A model generated the notes under the pieces. That model was not told the DNA's origin. It ran no database searches and saw only the letters and a program-made list of their open reading frames with translations. A stretch of 64,000 bases of DNA from Clytia hemisphaerica. Its lineage: Eukaryota; Cnidaria; Hydrozoa; Leptothecata; Clytiidae. Position 1 is the stretch's first letter, and each line of letters opens with the position of its first letter. Below, piece by piece: positions 23,201 through 34,227 of this stretch. The position numbers and the translations under genes were made by a program. Location of the stretch: assembly GCA_902728285.1 (NCBI GenBank), contig CACVBU010001138.1, forward strand, positions 372,001 through 436,000. Direction: 5' to 3'.

Positions 23201-25961
23201 AAATTAAATTCTGTGAAACTTCCAAATTTTGAGCTAGCTGTGAACCGCAAAATTAAATCCCGCAAATATTTCTTCCTTTACTGTCCCTTAAGGTATTCAT
23301 ATATTATAGTCACTTGATAGAGCTCTGCAAACTGAGAAAAAAAATGTACTAAAGTACAACAACTTTCCAACTTTTATAGATCAGATGGTACCATATGGAC
23401 GTTTTAGTAGTAAAGAATGCCTTTAATTTTGCATAAATTATGCAGAATTTAGGGAAGTTCCCCATTTTCCATTATTTTTTACCACAAAAAACTCAAAGCT
23501 TCTGATGATCTAAAAGATAAACCTTTTTTTATTAATCATATAGGCATAATTGCACTTGAGTCCCCCGGGGGGACTGATTTTTTCAAATCTAAATTGATGA
23601 TCTTATTTGTGAAAAAATTGGAAAGAAATAAAATGAAAACTCACTTATTTGATGGCTACTATTACTCTTGATAACCTTCACTGTGCACTATAAAACTAAA
23701 CTAAACGTCAAATTAACGGGACCGATTCATTTTTGATTTGCCTAATTCCTGATTAATTGAGGACGACAGTAAATCAGTACTTTCAATAATTGGGTATGGA
23801 CTATCAAATATAATAGTGTATCTTCCGTTCTTTAAAATAACCCCTTTCTATAATGCTTTTAAAGAACGGGCAAAAATTGGGTATGGACTATCAGATATGT
23901 TAGTGTATCTTCCATTCTTTAGAATAACCCCTTTCTATAATACTTTTAAAGAACGGGAAATAATTGGGTATGGACTATAAGATATAACAGTGTATCTTCC
24001 GTTCTTTAGAATAACCCCTTTCTATAATACTTTTAAAGAACGGGAAATAATTGGGTATGGACTATAAGATATAATAGTGTATCTTCCGTTCTTTAAAATA
24101 ACTACTTTCTATAATGCTTTTAAAGAACGGGCAATAATTGGGTATGGACTATAAATTATAATAGTGTATCTTCCGTTCTATAGAATGACCCCTTTCTTTA
24201 ATGCTTTTAAAGAACGGGCAATAATTGGGTATGGACTAGTTATAAGATATAATAGTGTATCTTCCGTTCTTTAGAATAACCCCTTTCTATAATGCTTTTA
24301 AAGAACGGGAAAAATTGGGAGTGGACTTTAAATTATGACAGTGTATCTTCCGTTCTTTAGAATAACCCCTTAGTATAATCCTTTTAAAGAACGGGAAATA
24401 ATTCCGTCCCGCAAAAACTATATATACTTGCAGTTCAGTCCCGCCAATTACTATATATATACTGGCAGTTAAGTCCCGCCAAATACTCGGCGGGACTGTA
24501 TTTCAGTCCCGATAATTTAATGGCGGGACTGAATTTCAGTCCCCACAAATAATTAAAAGCCTTATAATTAGTGCGTATTATTTATAATTAGCCCCGTTCT
24601 TCCCTGTTTTCAAAGTTCAAGCCGCCAATCCTTCTTTTAAAGGGACTAAACTAACAAAAGGAAAATTATTATTCAATTACTATATATATATATACTTGCA
24701 GTTCAGTCCCGCCAATTACTATATATATACTTGCAGTTTAGTCCCGCCAAATACTCGGCGGGACTGTATTTCAGTCCCGATAATTTAATGGCGGGACTGA
24801 ATTTCAGTCCCGACAAATACTTAAAAGCCTTATAATTAGTGCGTATTATTTATAATTAGCCCCGTTCTTCCCTGTTTTCAAAGTTCAAGCCGCCAGTCCT
24901 TCTTTTAAAGGGACTAAACTAACAAAAGGAAAATTATTACTCAATTACTATATATATACTTGCAGTTCAATCCCGCCAATTACTATATATATACTTGCAG
25001 TTCAGTCCCGCCAATTACTATAATATATACTTGCAGTTTAGTCCCGCCAAATGCTATATATATACTTGCAGTTCAGTCCCGCCATTTTTCTTCTTTCTTT
25101 AACGAAAATTCTTAAAAATTTCGTCGGGAGTGAATTACAATCCCGTGTCGGGACTCAACTACAATTATGCCATCATATAAACCTACAGGGGGCTACTGAA
25201 GGACCCTCCTGGCGCTCCGATCCAGAAACGTCCGGAGCTAAAAGTGCTGTTTTTTTCGTGCTCTGAAACACTACTGGAAAATTCTCAGAGTACGTTTTTC
25301 GACGATTGGTCTGCACCGGAACTGTGTTAAGAATCACTTCCTTCGGAAGCACCGGAAGAGCTCCAGAACTTTTTGGAGAGAAAAAAATTGTTTTTTTAGC
25401 TGCTCCGCCGGAAAACTCAGGAAGTTTCCGGAGCGCCGGGAGGGTCCTGCTACCGACCTTGAATCTTCCTTGATGACATAAAAGAGAGGTGCTTGCTGCT
25501 GTAATCTGATAAGATATAAGATGGACACCCTGTCTCTGTCTGAAAGCAGTTTTTAATGCTTGGACCGAAAAATTTCACGAGCTGCCAGATACAAACAACA
25601 TCAACAAAGCTTAATATTTTTTTCTGACCAGTTTTTGACCGGTTTTTGGTCAACCAGCAGCCAGCACATCCCGAAACCTATACTGTGAGTGACCTCCAGA
25701 ACCTGACCATGTCAAATAAATTTAGTATTAAAAATAACACAATGATGCATACGCATAATATCAGACCACCACCAGTCCTGTAAAAGTAAAGTTGAAAACT
25801 TAAAAAATTTGGATAAAAAAAGCTACAAACATACCTTGATGTTGAACACTCAAAGGAGTCAAATCGTACACCTTTCCCAAAAAGGAAACCCATATGTCTT
25901 TCTGTGTATTGTGAACACTTACTTCATTTGGAGTGAAGTATTTTGGCCTTGATGTTGACAT
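20255..25961 (-). CDS. CYB5D1: Cytochrome b5 domain-containing protein 1
   Basis: CYB5D1 proteins are small, conserved and associated with motile cilia in other organisms; that role is family knowledge. Four minus-strand exons join in phase: 25961-25835, 21527-21451, 21206-20988 and 20485-20255. They give a complete 217-residue protein, close to the human length. Exon 1 carries the cytochrome b5 start, YFTPNEV and [13 protein letters not shown]. Exon 2 has [15 protein letters not shown]. Exon 3 has the highly conserved [12 protein letters not shown] and [15 protein letters not shown]. Exon 4 has a ubiquitin-like tail with [13 protein letters not shown] and ends [10 protein letters not shown]. 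The usual HPGG haem-ligand motif of classic cytochrome b5 is not visible, as in the human protein, so haem binding is uncertain. Intron 1 is 4.3 kb and contains the TIR elements at 23543 and 25200. Confidence 0.95.
23789..24400. repeat. 87-bp tandem array, 7 copies, each with a hairpin
   Basis: The phrase ATTGGG(T/A)(A/G)TGGACT starts at 23789, 23876, 23963, 24050, 24137, 24224 and 24314. The period is therefore 87 bp, with one 90-bp unit. Each unit contains CCGTTCTTTAAAA or a close variant and its complement TTTTAAAGAACGG about 20 bp apart, so each copy can fold into a 13-bp stem. Confidence 0.93.
24405..25085. repeat. 268-bp higher-order repeat with 33-bp subunits
   Basis: A subunit of TATATATACTTGCAGTTCAG followed by TCCCGCCAATTAC recurs eight or so times. 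Two full copies of a larger unit (AAAAGCC at 24555 and 24823, period 268) also contain CGGGACTG...CAGTCCCG hairpins. The word AGTCCC is also part of the terminal inverted repeat of the host element. Confidence 0.88.
25200..25448. mobile_element. 249-bp TIR element, 8-bp target duplication
   Basis: The left end begins AGGACCCTCCTGGCGCTCCG. The right end reversed begins AGGACCCTCCCGGCGCTCCG. Flanks GCTACTGA (25192-25199) and GCTACCGA (25449-25456) are an 8-bp duplication with one mismatch. Internal inverted motifs such as CCGGAGC and GCTCCGG recur. It lies 28 bp from the previous element, in the same CYB5D1 intron. Confidence 0.85.
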
Positions 25962-26683
25962 CGTGCTGTCTGGTGCTAGCAGTATTTTTTGCAGAAAAAT
26001 GTTCTTTTTTGAGATTGTTTACAAATTCACGGCTTCTCTACCATATTTGTTTCCATGTAATATAGGGAAATCCCAGGGCTTAAAGCTTAGCCTACATCAC
26101 CAATAAATATTTTAATTCTTACAGGAATTGGCTTTAATTTTCTCATTTCAAGCAAATTTTAACCATAAAATGTAAAATCAGGTAAAATGTACGAATTTCT
26201 TTCTTATTATTGTATAATTGTTCAAAAAGACTTTGACTATGAAATATTGGAATCGCCATGTACACAGGGTTTTATTTTGGGAAAACCCAAATTGATTTAA
26301 AGGCCTTTTAAAAATGGTAGCCGAAAATTTATGAAAAATGGACGAAAAATGCGGAAAAATTGTTGAAAGTGGAAGGAAGTCAATTCAGTTAAAGTATTTC
26401 AGTCATTTTGCAAGTTCAAGACCACTGTCAATTAGGGATACTTTCATAAGCACAATTAATTTTCATAGCCTCCAAACAGTAGACTTGAAAGCAGACATAT
26501 ATATAATATATGACCTATCGGGCAGGTACCGTAGTACCTTTTATGGACCTAAACTAAGATCCTTTGATTGTTGATTTATTACTGATATAGAAATCCTCCC
26601 CTATAAAAATAGAGACTATTCCTAGCAGAAGTCTTTCTTCATCTATCTTGTGTTTTTCACAAGGGCTTGCGTTCACTTCTCAT

Positions 26684-27888
26684 CAGGGGGGGGTCGGTAC
26701 TAAGTTGTGGGGGCCAGTGCCGGGTGGTGGTCTGATAAGGTAAGTAAAAAACAACTTAGTACATGGTACTAAGTTGTGGTCCTAATTGAAAAAAACATTT
26801 TTGCAACTTTGTATCAAGGGGCTAAATGGTGGTCTCACTACCAAATATGAGGCATCAAGTTAGTATCTGGTACTCAAAATCCTGCAAAATCACAAAAAAT
26901 GTTCTTTCACTTTCTCTTGACTTATCCAATTTGTAAGAAAATGAAAGCTAACTTTTTTGTGTTGCCCTTTTTTGCCCTGATGAAATTTGAAAGTTTCAGC
27001 AGGGCCAAAAGAGATTTTAAAGGTTTTGTTTTTAAATAAGAGTGATATCGTTTGGTTACTCATCAATTTTAATTTACAAGCTTTTTCACATTGGATTGAC
27101 ACGGATGTGGAGCAAGATTGGTTAGAAAGAGGAAAAGAAAAACCTTTTTTGCTTATATCAGCATAATATAACAATAACAAGACACTGTCCTGATATGAAA
27201 TATGTGTCTGATATGAAACGGAAACACTTATGTAAAAACAAAACCTTCAATTCAATAGTATACTTTATAAGTTCTTAGGATTTTCTTGGGATGGTTGTTA
27301 CATTTTTACCTTTGGATGAGCAGTTTTAAAACTATTTTTAGCTTTTCTCCTACTCTTAGGTGCCAGGGTACGCATAAACGGGGGGAGGGGGTTGAAAATA
27401 TTTTTCAAATTAAATAAACGGGGGGGGGACGTAATTACCGGGGGGGGGGGGGGGGTTGGAAAATGGACCTTTAAAAACCCTTAAAAAGGGTTAAAATAAA
27501 CTAAATTTAGGCTTTTTAGAGTAAAACAAGGAACTTTTCTTTTGGTAGCTGGGAATTTTTTCAAAAATTAATAAACGGGGTGGGTCCTAATAAGGTCCGG
27601 GGGGTTGGAAAAAAATCGTACCAGAAAGTACCATTACTAAGAATTAAAGGGTGGTATACTTATTTTGAGGGGGGAAATCAACTTAGTACAGGGTACTTAA
27701 CGGTGGTGTGTCATTTCTCAATGGTGATATCAAGATTGTACCGGGTACTAAGGGGTGGTATACCTTAAGGGGTAAATTCAACTTAGTACCAGGGTACTAA
27801 GTGGTGGTGGTCTCAGATAAATTTCAAAAAACAAGAAAGTACAACTTTTCGGCACTGGTCCAGTACCACAACTTGGTACCCCCCCCTG
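26684..27888. mobile_element. 1.2-kb G-rich-ended TIR element, 7-bp target duplication
   Basis: The left end begins CAGGGGGGGGTCGGTACTAA. The right end reversed begins CAGGGGGGGGTACCAAGTTG, and the similarity continues to CCAGTGCCG. Flanks are TTCTCAT (26677-26683) and TTCTCAA (27889-27895). The words GTACTAAGT and GGTGGT recur at both ends and inside, in both orientations, together with runs of up to 16 G. No transposase is present. Confidence 0.8.
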
Positions 27889-28163
27889 TTCTCAAAGAGA
27901 ACACTTGGGCCAGGCCCAGCAATTGTGTTTAGTTCGTGTTCTAGCAAGAAGCTTTGAAAAATGAGTTGGTCGGTTGGTAGGTCGGTCGGTAACTAAAATT
28001 GGAACTGTTTTTCATTTTCTTACCAAAAACCTCAATGTTTGAAATTCCTAGAGCAATCGCGCACGCAATCCTGGAATCCGTACGCAAATGTAAATCTATT
28101 TCTATTTGGTTGAGTTGCAGGAGGCTTTAGAGGCCTATTCTCACAACTATAGACGCTTACTAA

Positions 28164-28676
28164 TGAGCGTCCAACCCACGGCATAGCCCGAACATGTTAC
28201 CTTCCCTGGTTTATCATCATCCATTGTTAAATATTTTCATTAGACAAAGTTCCAAATACCAGTTTGATTCACAAAGTTGTATAACAGTACAAAAAACGAT
28301 CCAGAAAAATTCTGCTTCGAATAGGAGAAGACCACGAGAAAAGGGAACAAGATAAAGAATAAAATGACCATATTATGTAAGATTCAAATCATTCTTTTTA
28401 ATAATTTTCCTAACTTAATTGGAAAATAGATGATAAACTTTTATATTTGAACAATATATTATATTTGAATAAAGATGAAGATTTTTAAATTTAAGTTTGC
28501 TAAAATAAGGAATTTAGAATGTAAATATTGGGTCCTGAAATTACATGTGCGATCGTAGCAAGTTTTCGAAAATCTGGCCCGAACATGGTCTGAAACTGCG
28601 CGGGCCACGCGCGGGTCATTTTTAAAAGTATAACTCAAGAGGCCCGAACATGTTCGGGCCATGCCGTGGGTCGTTG
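28164..28676. repeat. Inverted repeat with CCCACGGCAT...CCCGAACATGTT arms
   Basis: AGCGTCCAACCCACGGCATA followed by GCCCGAACATGTT at 28164-28197 is repeated in inverted orientation at about 28634-28676. The interior is AT-rich. No target duplication was identified. Confidence 0.7.
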
Positions 28677-30228
28677 AGCGTCCCGTCAGCACCTTGAACT
28701 GACTATCCAATTCCCCTCACATGGCATGGGTTGACCCGGGCGAAGGAACGTTCACTTGCCAAGTGAACTGCTGTGAGTGGGGATTGAACCATGGCCTCCT
28801 GCACAGAAGCGAAGCGTGTTCTTTAAAGAAACACAGGTGTGACTCTGTGCCTTTAGTTGCGCAATATTTGATTTAAAGTATGGATTATATAAACCGGGAC
28901 ATTTTCTGTGCACGGATTTGATGTTGTTTATAGAAGAATCAAAGCAGTCAGTTAGTAAAAAAGAATCGCAGAGATAAATTATCACGTGAAAAGGACTATC
29001 AATTGGGCCTGGCCCTGTTTAGAACAGCCAGCTATAGTTATAGAAATAGAGACACAGTTACCATCAAGTGACCTGCAACCTGCGGGGGGACATATACGCA
29101 AATTGCCCTTTGGTCCCGATGTATGTCTGCATGCTCTGTGTGTCCCGCATTTTCAAACATTTATTAGAATTACTCTCAAAATCACTTAAAAATGACAAAA
29201 TATATACAACCAATAAACATTAGGAAGATGATTGATAAATATAAAAAAAGTGAAATATTATATATTGGATATGTTTTATAATATCCTCATTAAATTAATG
29301 TTGAAAATTTTTCTTAGGAGGCTTGGCTCCCTTTACAGTATAGACCTAACTCTTCATACAAAAAATACGGGAAACGCATAATTGGACTTTGTACCCTATG
29401 CTGCATGCAAGCTCTTAAGCTAAAGTCCCGCAGTTTTTTTAAGTTTGCAAAAAAACGCCACATAAGAAGTGTTTCAAATTCAGAATGTGAATTTGAGCAG
29501 TAAAAAATACAACTTTTCTATGATTCTTTTTTTTTTTAAAGTTCTAGGGATGAAAATAAAGGGATAATGATAATTGAATACTATCCACTGATGATCCCCC
29601 GCACTATTGTAAAGCTAGAATTGCTTAGCGTACTCTTCGCTTGAGAAAATGATTGACAGATTAAAGTTTTTCACCGTGCGGGAGCTGCCGGGCGTTCTGC
29701 TAGCGTTCTGCTAGCGTTCTCGGCTCAATCCTCAGACTGCGCTAAAATGGTATAGCAGTGACAGATCATTTTGATGGAAGTTGTTGAAATGTTTAAGGCT
29801 CTTGACAGAAAATTCTTTGTTTTATTGTCAACAGATGACAATGCCGTTATATATTGATTTTGTTAGATCTGACATACTATATTGATGTTTGTAAGTGCAC
29901 TTTTTAGTTTTGATTCCCATTGAAGAATCATATTCTGGTTTTCATGTTATTAGATGCTGTTTTAGAGCTTTAGAGCTAGCCTGCTTTAGAAACCCCAGCC
30001 CAATAGTGCGCTTGCTTCACTCGCACCTTAACCCACATTCAAAATTTCAAAACTTGGAAACTATGTAGAGACAGAGCTTTAATAGACCTTTGATGTCATT
30101 TATATGAAAGCAGCCATTTTTCATACAAATCATAGATTGAAAAAAGATAAACCATTTCAGAAAATGACGTCATTTATATGCGAAACTATGCAAATCTGTT
30201 TCGGCAATCTATGATCTATATGAAAAAT

Positions 30229-31619
30229 CAGGGGGGGTCAGGGTCCAGGATACCAACCCAGGGCTCAAAAACCTGACTTTTCGAGATTTGAAAGTAGTAG
30301 ACACCACCACCCCCTAAATTGGTATCAATACCAACTTGAAAACCCCAATTTTCTAAAAAAGGGGGACCCACCCCCCTAAATTGGTATCGATACCAACATG
30401 AAAATCCTGATATTCTGAAAAAGGGGGGACCCACCCCCCTAAATTGGTGTCGATACAAACTTGAAAATCCCAATTTTTCCGAAAAAGGGGGATCCACCCC
30501 CCCCCCCCCAAATTGGCAATCAGTAAAAATGCAAGAAGTTATATGTGTACTAAAGTTCCTTCGGCTATACCTTTACTGATCGTATCTAGCGCCCTTCTAA
30601 CGCCCAACTGCGCCTTCCACGCTCCACTGGGCAGCAACTTAGCAATTGCTGTCCAGCCCTCCTAAACTTTAGTGTTGTTTCGGCAGCGATCGGCGGCGGA
30701 CCTGCTCAGGACATAGGTTTGTAAGTATCCTTTTCATATTTGTAGCACGATTGTAGAGCGTTGTCATTATTAAATATTAGTTTTATTGTAACTGCATAGT
30801 CTCCCGTTCCTGTCTACAAATAGGATTAGGTTCTACTCCCCTAGGTTCCTTTAGCCCGCCCCTTTCGTAGTCTAGACTCACTCACCCACTGCGTCTTATT
30901 CGTCTGCTAGGCAAGAGCACCCGGATAAGGCTCCAGTACATATGCATATAATACTGCATACAAGGGACGCTAAACAAAATATGTGGATGTTTTTATTCAA
31001 AGAACATTCCTCTTCTTAATCACTTATATTATGTACCACACTTTGGACTCCTGAAAATGAAAACAAGTTTTTCTCATTCTAACACAACGTAAATTAAGTT
31101 TCTTGAACTAAATTTGCAAAATGTATCAAATTCATAAAACTAGTTGATAAAGTAGACTAGATAAAAAACTCATTGTATTAGGCACGCCTAGAGTCTTTGT
31201 AACATAGCCTATATGATGAACGTTATGTACAGAAAAGTTTTATCCTGACTAAAAAAGTTCTAAGATGCAGATCATACTTGATTCAGTTTGTTCAACTCTA
31301 GTTTTGAATGAGTTTTGGTTGATTGAAAGGATTGAGAGAAGCAAAAGTTAAAAAAAATTTATTTAAATTTTAGAATGAAGAATGCTTTTATATGGGATCA
31401 GGGTATAGTGTAAACGATTCAAATAAGTTTTTATACTTACATTATACAACATTTTAAGTCAGATACCAACTTCAAATTCAGCAAAAATTAAACAAAGGGG
31501 GCCCACCCCCTCATTTTGGTATCGATACCAACTTAAAGATTCCCTAATTTTCAAAAAAATTGACACCACCCCCCGGCCCTGGGTTTGGTATCTGGATCCT
31601 GACCCCCCCCCCCCCCCTG
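30229..31619. mobile_element. 1.39-kb G-rich-ended TIR element, perfect 7-bp target duplication
   Basis: The left end begins CAGGGGGGGTCAGGGTCCAG. The right end reversed begins with CA, a longer G-run and TCAGGATCCAG; both continue to ATACCAA..CCCAGGGC. A perfect GAAAAAT duplication flanks it at 30222-30228 and 31620-31626. Near the left end about four units of roughly 65-70 bp contain the palindrome TTGGTATCGATACCAA. The same unit is at the right end. The middle is unrelated AT-rich DNA. No protein is encoded. Confidence 0.87.
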
Positions 31620-32004
31620 GAAAAATGACTGATTGCATATAAAATGATATCAATGGTGAAAAGGTCTATTACCAGCTCTTTTAGGTAGATTGTACATAAA
31701 AGCTAATATTTGGCATCTATGTGAAACATTTTAGCATTGCTGGAAAATTATTGGCAATATACAGGAAAAATTGCTCTCAAACTCTTAGGTTCAGTTGCCA
31801 AATTCCATGATGGTGGTGTTCTTAGCAAGTTCCTAACATTTTGACTAATTTTATCATAAATAGTATAGTAAGTATATTCTTATAAAAGAAGAATGCTTAT
31901 CTTTGATTTTGTGAAAAAAGTATTTCTTCACAAAAAATCAATTTAAGCAACCCAAAAAGACTTTAAGTTGCAGCAAAATATGGCAAAGCTACAAAGTAAA
32001 AGTC

Positions 32005-32294
32005 CCCGGGGGGGGGTACTAGGGCAAAATGGGTTACGGGGATGCTCCGCTGGTCAGGGTACCCTTTTTAACCTCCAAGAGTCCCAGGTAGGGTCGCAAA
32101 AACACCAAAATAGAAAAATCAGTCCCTCGTAGGGTGCCTATTTTTGGAAAATTTGGGGAAAAAGTAGAAAATTTTGGAATTTCAGTCCCATTCAGGGTCA
32201 CTTTTTTCGCAAATTTCGAGTCCCACGTAGGGTCCATTTTTCGAACCATAGCGGAGCACCCCCGTCGGTCGACAAGGGTAGTACCCCCCCCGGG
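32005..32294. mobile_element. 290-bp CCCGGGGG-ended MITE, copy 1
   Basis: The ends read CCCGGGGGGGGGTACTA and, reversed, CCCGGGGGGGGTACTACC. An 8-bp duplication TAAAAGTC flanks it at 31997-32004 and 32295-32302. Inside, phrases of the type GAGTCCCA(C/G)GTAGGGTC are repeated about four times. A full inverted copy lies at 40931-41231. Copy 1 ends about 100 bp before the putative TMEM229 splice acceptor. Confidence 0.87.
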
Positions 32295-32423
32295 TAAAAG
32301 TCAGACTAGGGCTAGGAATGTTACCTGTCGCATGCGTGTAAAAGTAATCCCAGTCGACTGTGATTGGTATTTGACCTTTTATTCTATCACTTTCAGGTAA
32401 ACACAAAATATAAATTGGTAATA

Positions 32424-32909
32424 ATGTCAAGCCCAAAAAATGATCAGGGTCTACCCTTTTATTCAAAGCTTATGTTTTATGGTATGAATGGGTTTTTTCT
32501 TGAGATTGTCTTTACAGCAATATGGTATTTTGTTGATCCAGCTTACAATCATGGCTGGAAACTTCATGGTTCAACTTCATTATGGTCTTTTCCAATTTAT
32601 GGAATCTCAATCTATGTCCTAGAAAAGATATCAGATACAATCAAACCACATGTTTTGTTACCTTTCCGAGCTGTGATTTACATTATGTGGACCTATCTTT
32701 GGGAATATTCTACGGGCTACATTCTTCAGAAGTTTGACGCGTGCCCTTGGGATTACAAAGACTACACCACCTACCATCTTCATGGTTTGATCACCTTTGA
32801 TTATGCCCCTTTATGGTTACTTGCTGTTGTTTTATGTGAAAAGGTCACCATCGATATAGCTCAGAATCTGAGCTATAACACATCATCTGGAAAAGCAAAA
32901 GCTAAATAA
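32424..32909 (+). CDS. TMEM229-family multi-pass membrane protein
   Basis: This is a single-exon coding region of 161 residues. The start is the ATG of MSSPKNDQGLPFYSKLMFYG. The open frame runs further upstream, but TTTCAG just before 32397 looks like a 3' splice site, so that part is likely intron and 5' UTR. Hydrophobic stretches fit about four to five membrane helices, for example FFLEIVFTAIWYFV, LWSFPIYGISIYVL, AVIYIMWTYLWEYS and APLWLLAVVL. The motif CPWDYKDY between helices and the length match TMEM229A/B (human TMEM229B is about 167 residues). Its function is unknown in any species as far as I know. I do not distinguish A from B. Confidence 0.88.
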   Translation: MSSPKNDQGLPFYSKLMFYGMNGFFLEIVFTAIWYFVDPAYNHGWKLHGSTSLWSFPIYGISIYVLEKISDTIKPHVLLPFRAVIYIMWTYLWEYSTGYILQKFDACPWDYKDYTTYHLHGLITFDYAPLWLLAVVLCEKVTIDIAQNLSYNTSSGKAKAK

Positions 32910-34227
32910 ATAAATGGGCTCTTCCTCAAAAGCTGGATAAAACTAGAATGTACAACAGCTAAAAGATCACCAGAAAATGCCTGATTCTTTCATACAACTT
33001 TCTGTTTTAAAGATGAGAATGTGTCCAGTCGAGACAAGGCCCTGTAATTTTCATCTGAACAGTAAGAGACCTCTAAGACTTATTACTATTTCTGTTCTGT
33101 TCATACATTGAGTCAATTTTTACCAATTTTTTTCACACCTTCTAAACAGAAACTATTTCAGGTGACTTTTTGCTGAAAAATTCTTTTTTTTTCTGCATTA
33201 CTGCATCAACATACATTTAAAATGCTTATTTTAAAGTTCTAAGTTTTAAGAATTATGTTTGTTTAGTAAAAATTATAGTGAAATTTCTTTTGAAAAATTA
33301 CATGAATTGCCTTTAGAAGCCTTTTAAACTTAACACTAACTGCAAGGTAAGGGTATCGTGAAAATGTGGTTGGTAGCTATGGAAATGCTGTAATAAAGAT
33401 CTCTTGTTTGTTTTTGCCTAATCAATCAGTTATCGAAAAATTTATTATTACTAATTGCTTCAATTTATTTTCAGTCTATTTTTATAGTGTGAAGTTGGTG
33501 AAACTAATTTTTCATCCATTAAATATTAATTATATGAGAATTAATATTTCATTCTATCTTTGTATGCTACAAGCTTTTTAAAATATATTTATTATATTAA
33601 TATTATTTGTTTTTAATATTCCTGGTACAATTTGAGAATCTAGTCTAACATTTTGTCATTCTTCTTATATTTTTTGTAATTATGGGATTAATCAATTGAA
33701 ATAGATGGAGAATTTCAATGAAAGGAATTTATTTTAGACATAAAGTTTTGAAAAATAAGAACAGCTGGGCGTCAACCATAAGACCATGGTTGTTAATATG
33801 ATACTCTTTAGTAATAGCAATTCATCACATTAACGCTGGAGTCGCTTGCATTGTTATTTTTTTCGTTTTTCCAAATTGTACCAGTTACCATGTCATTTGT
33901 ATATTCGTATATAATATCTAATCTATTTTATTTGCAATGTATTGAAATTTACAGTATCAAAGGAACCACAAACAGTCTCGACTATATTTTTGTTTTTCCT
34001 GTTTTTCCTGTAATTTGTCTGATGATAAGACTGCAAAGTGGAATTTAATAATTCAGCTATCTATGGGAGAGATCTAAAGCTTGCATCATAAGTTGTATGA
34101 AGTCCATTACTTTATCTCAACATTTACATGTTACAATGTTTTCTTTCGTTTCTAGTTAAAAATATAATTCTTGAATCATTCAAGCTTTGTTATCACAAAG
34201 AGAAGAATACAAGAAACTTGAAACAAG
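32910..34227. other. TMEM229 3' flank / ZNRD2 5' flank
   Basis: AT-rich DNA between two same-strand genes. I see no exon or structured repeat; short open frames here are low-complexity. Confidence 0.6.

Larger units (their letters stand above)
23543..25171. mobile_element. Satellite-bearing TIR transposon with 8-bp target duplication
   Basis: The left end begins GGCATAATTGCACTTGAGTC. The right end reversed begins GGCATAATTGTAGTTGAGTC. A perfect 8-bp duplication, ATCATATA, flanks it at 23535-23542 and 25172-25179. The 1,629-bp interior has no protein. Most of it is two tandem arrays: 87-bp units, then a 268-bp higher-order unit. An 8-bp target site fits hAT-type mobilisation; the superfamily is inference. 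It sits in CYB5D1 intron 1. Confidence 0.88.
25962..32423. other. Repeat-rich interval between CYB5D1 and the TMEM229-like gene
   Basis: The two genes are divergent. The interval should hold both promoters and a TMEM229 5' UTR exon, because TTTCAG at about 32391-32396 looks like a splice acceptor just before the start codon. It also contains three TIR elements, listed separately. No convincing protein-coding exon was seen in the rest. Confidence 0.55.

Noticed and set aside
23789-24400. CRISPR-like array
   Set aside because: Units are contiguous 87-bp tandem copies with no unique spacers, in a eukaryotic intron.
28740-28860. tRNA-like GGTTCAATCCCC on the minus strand
   Set aside because: It resembles an RNA polymerase III B box, but no matching A box or cloverleaf could be drawn, so a tRNA or SINE call is not supported.
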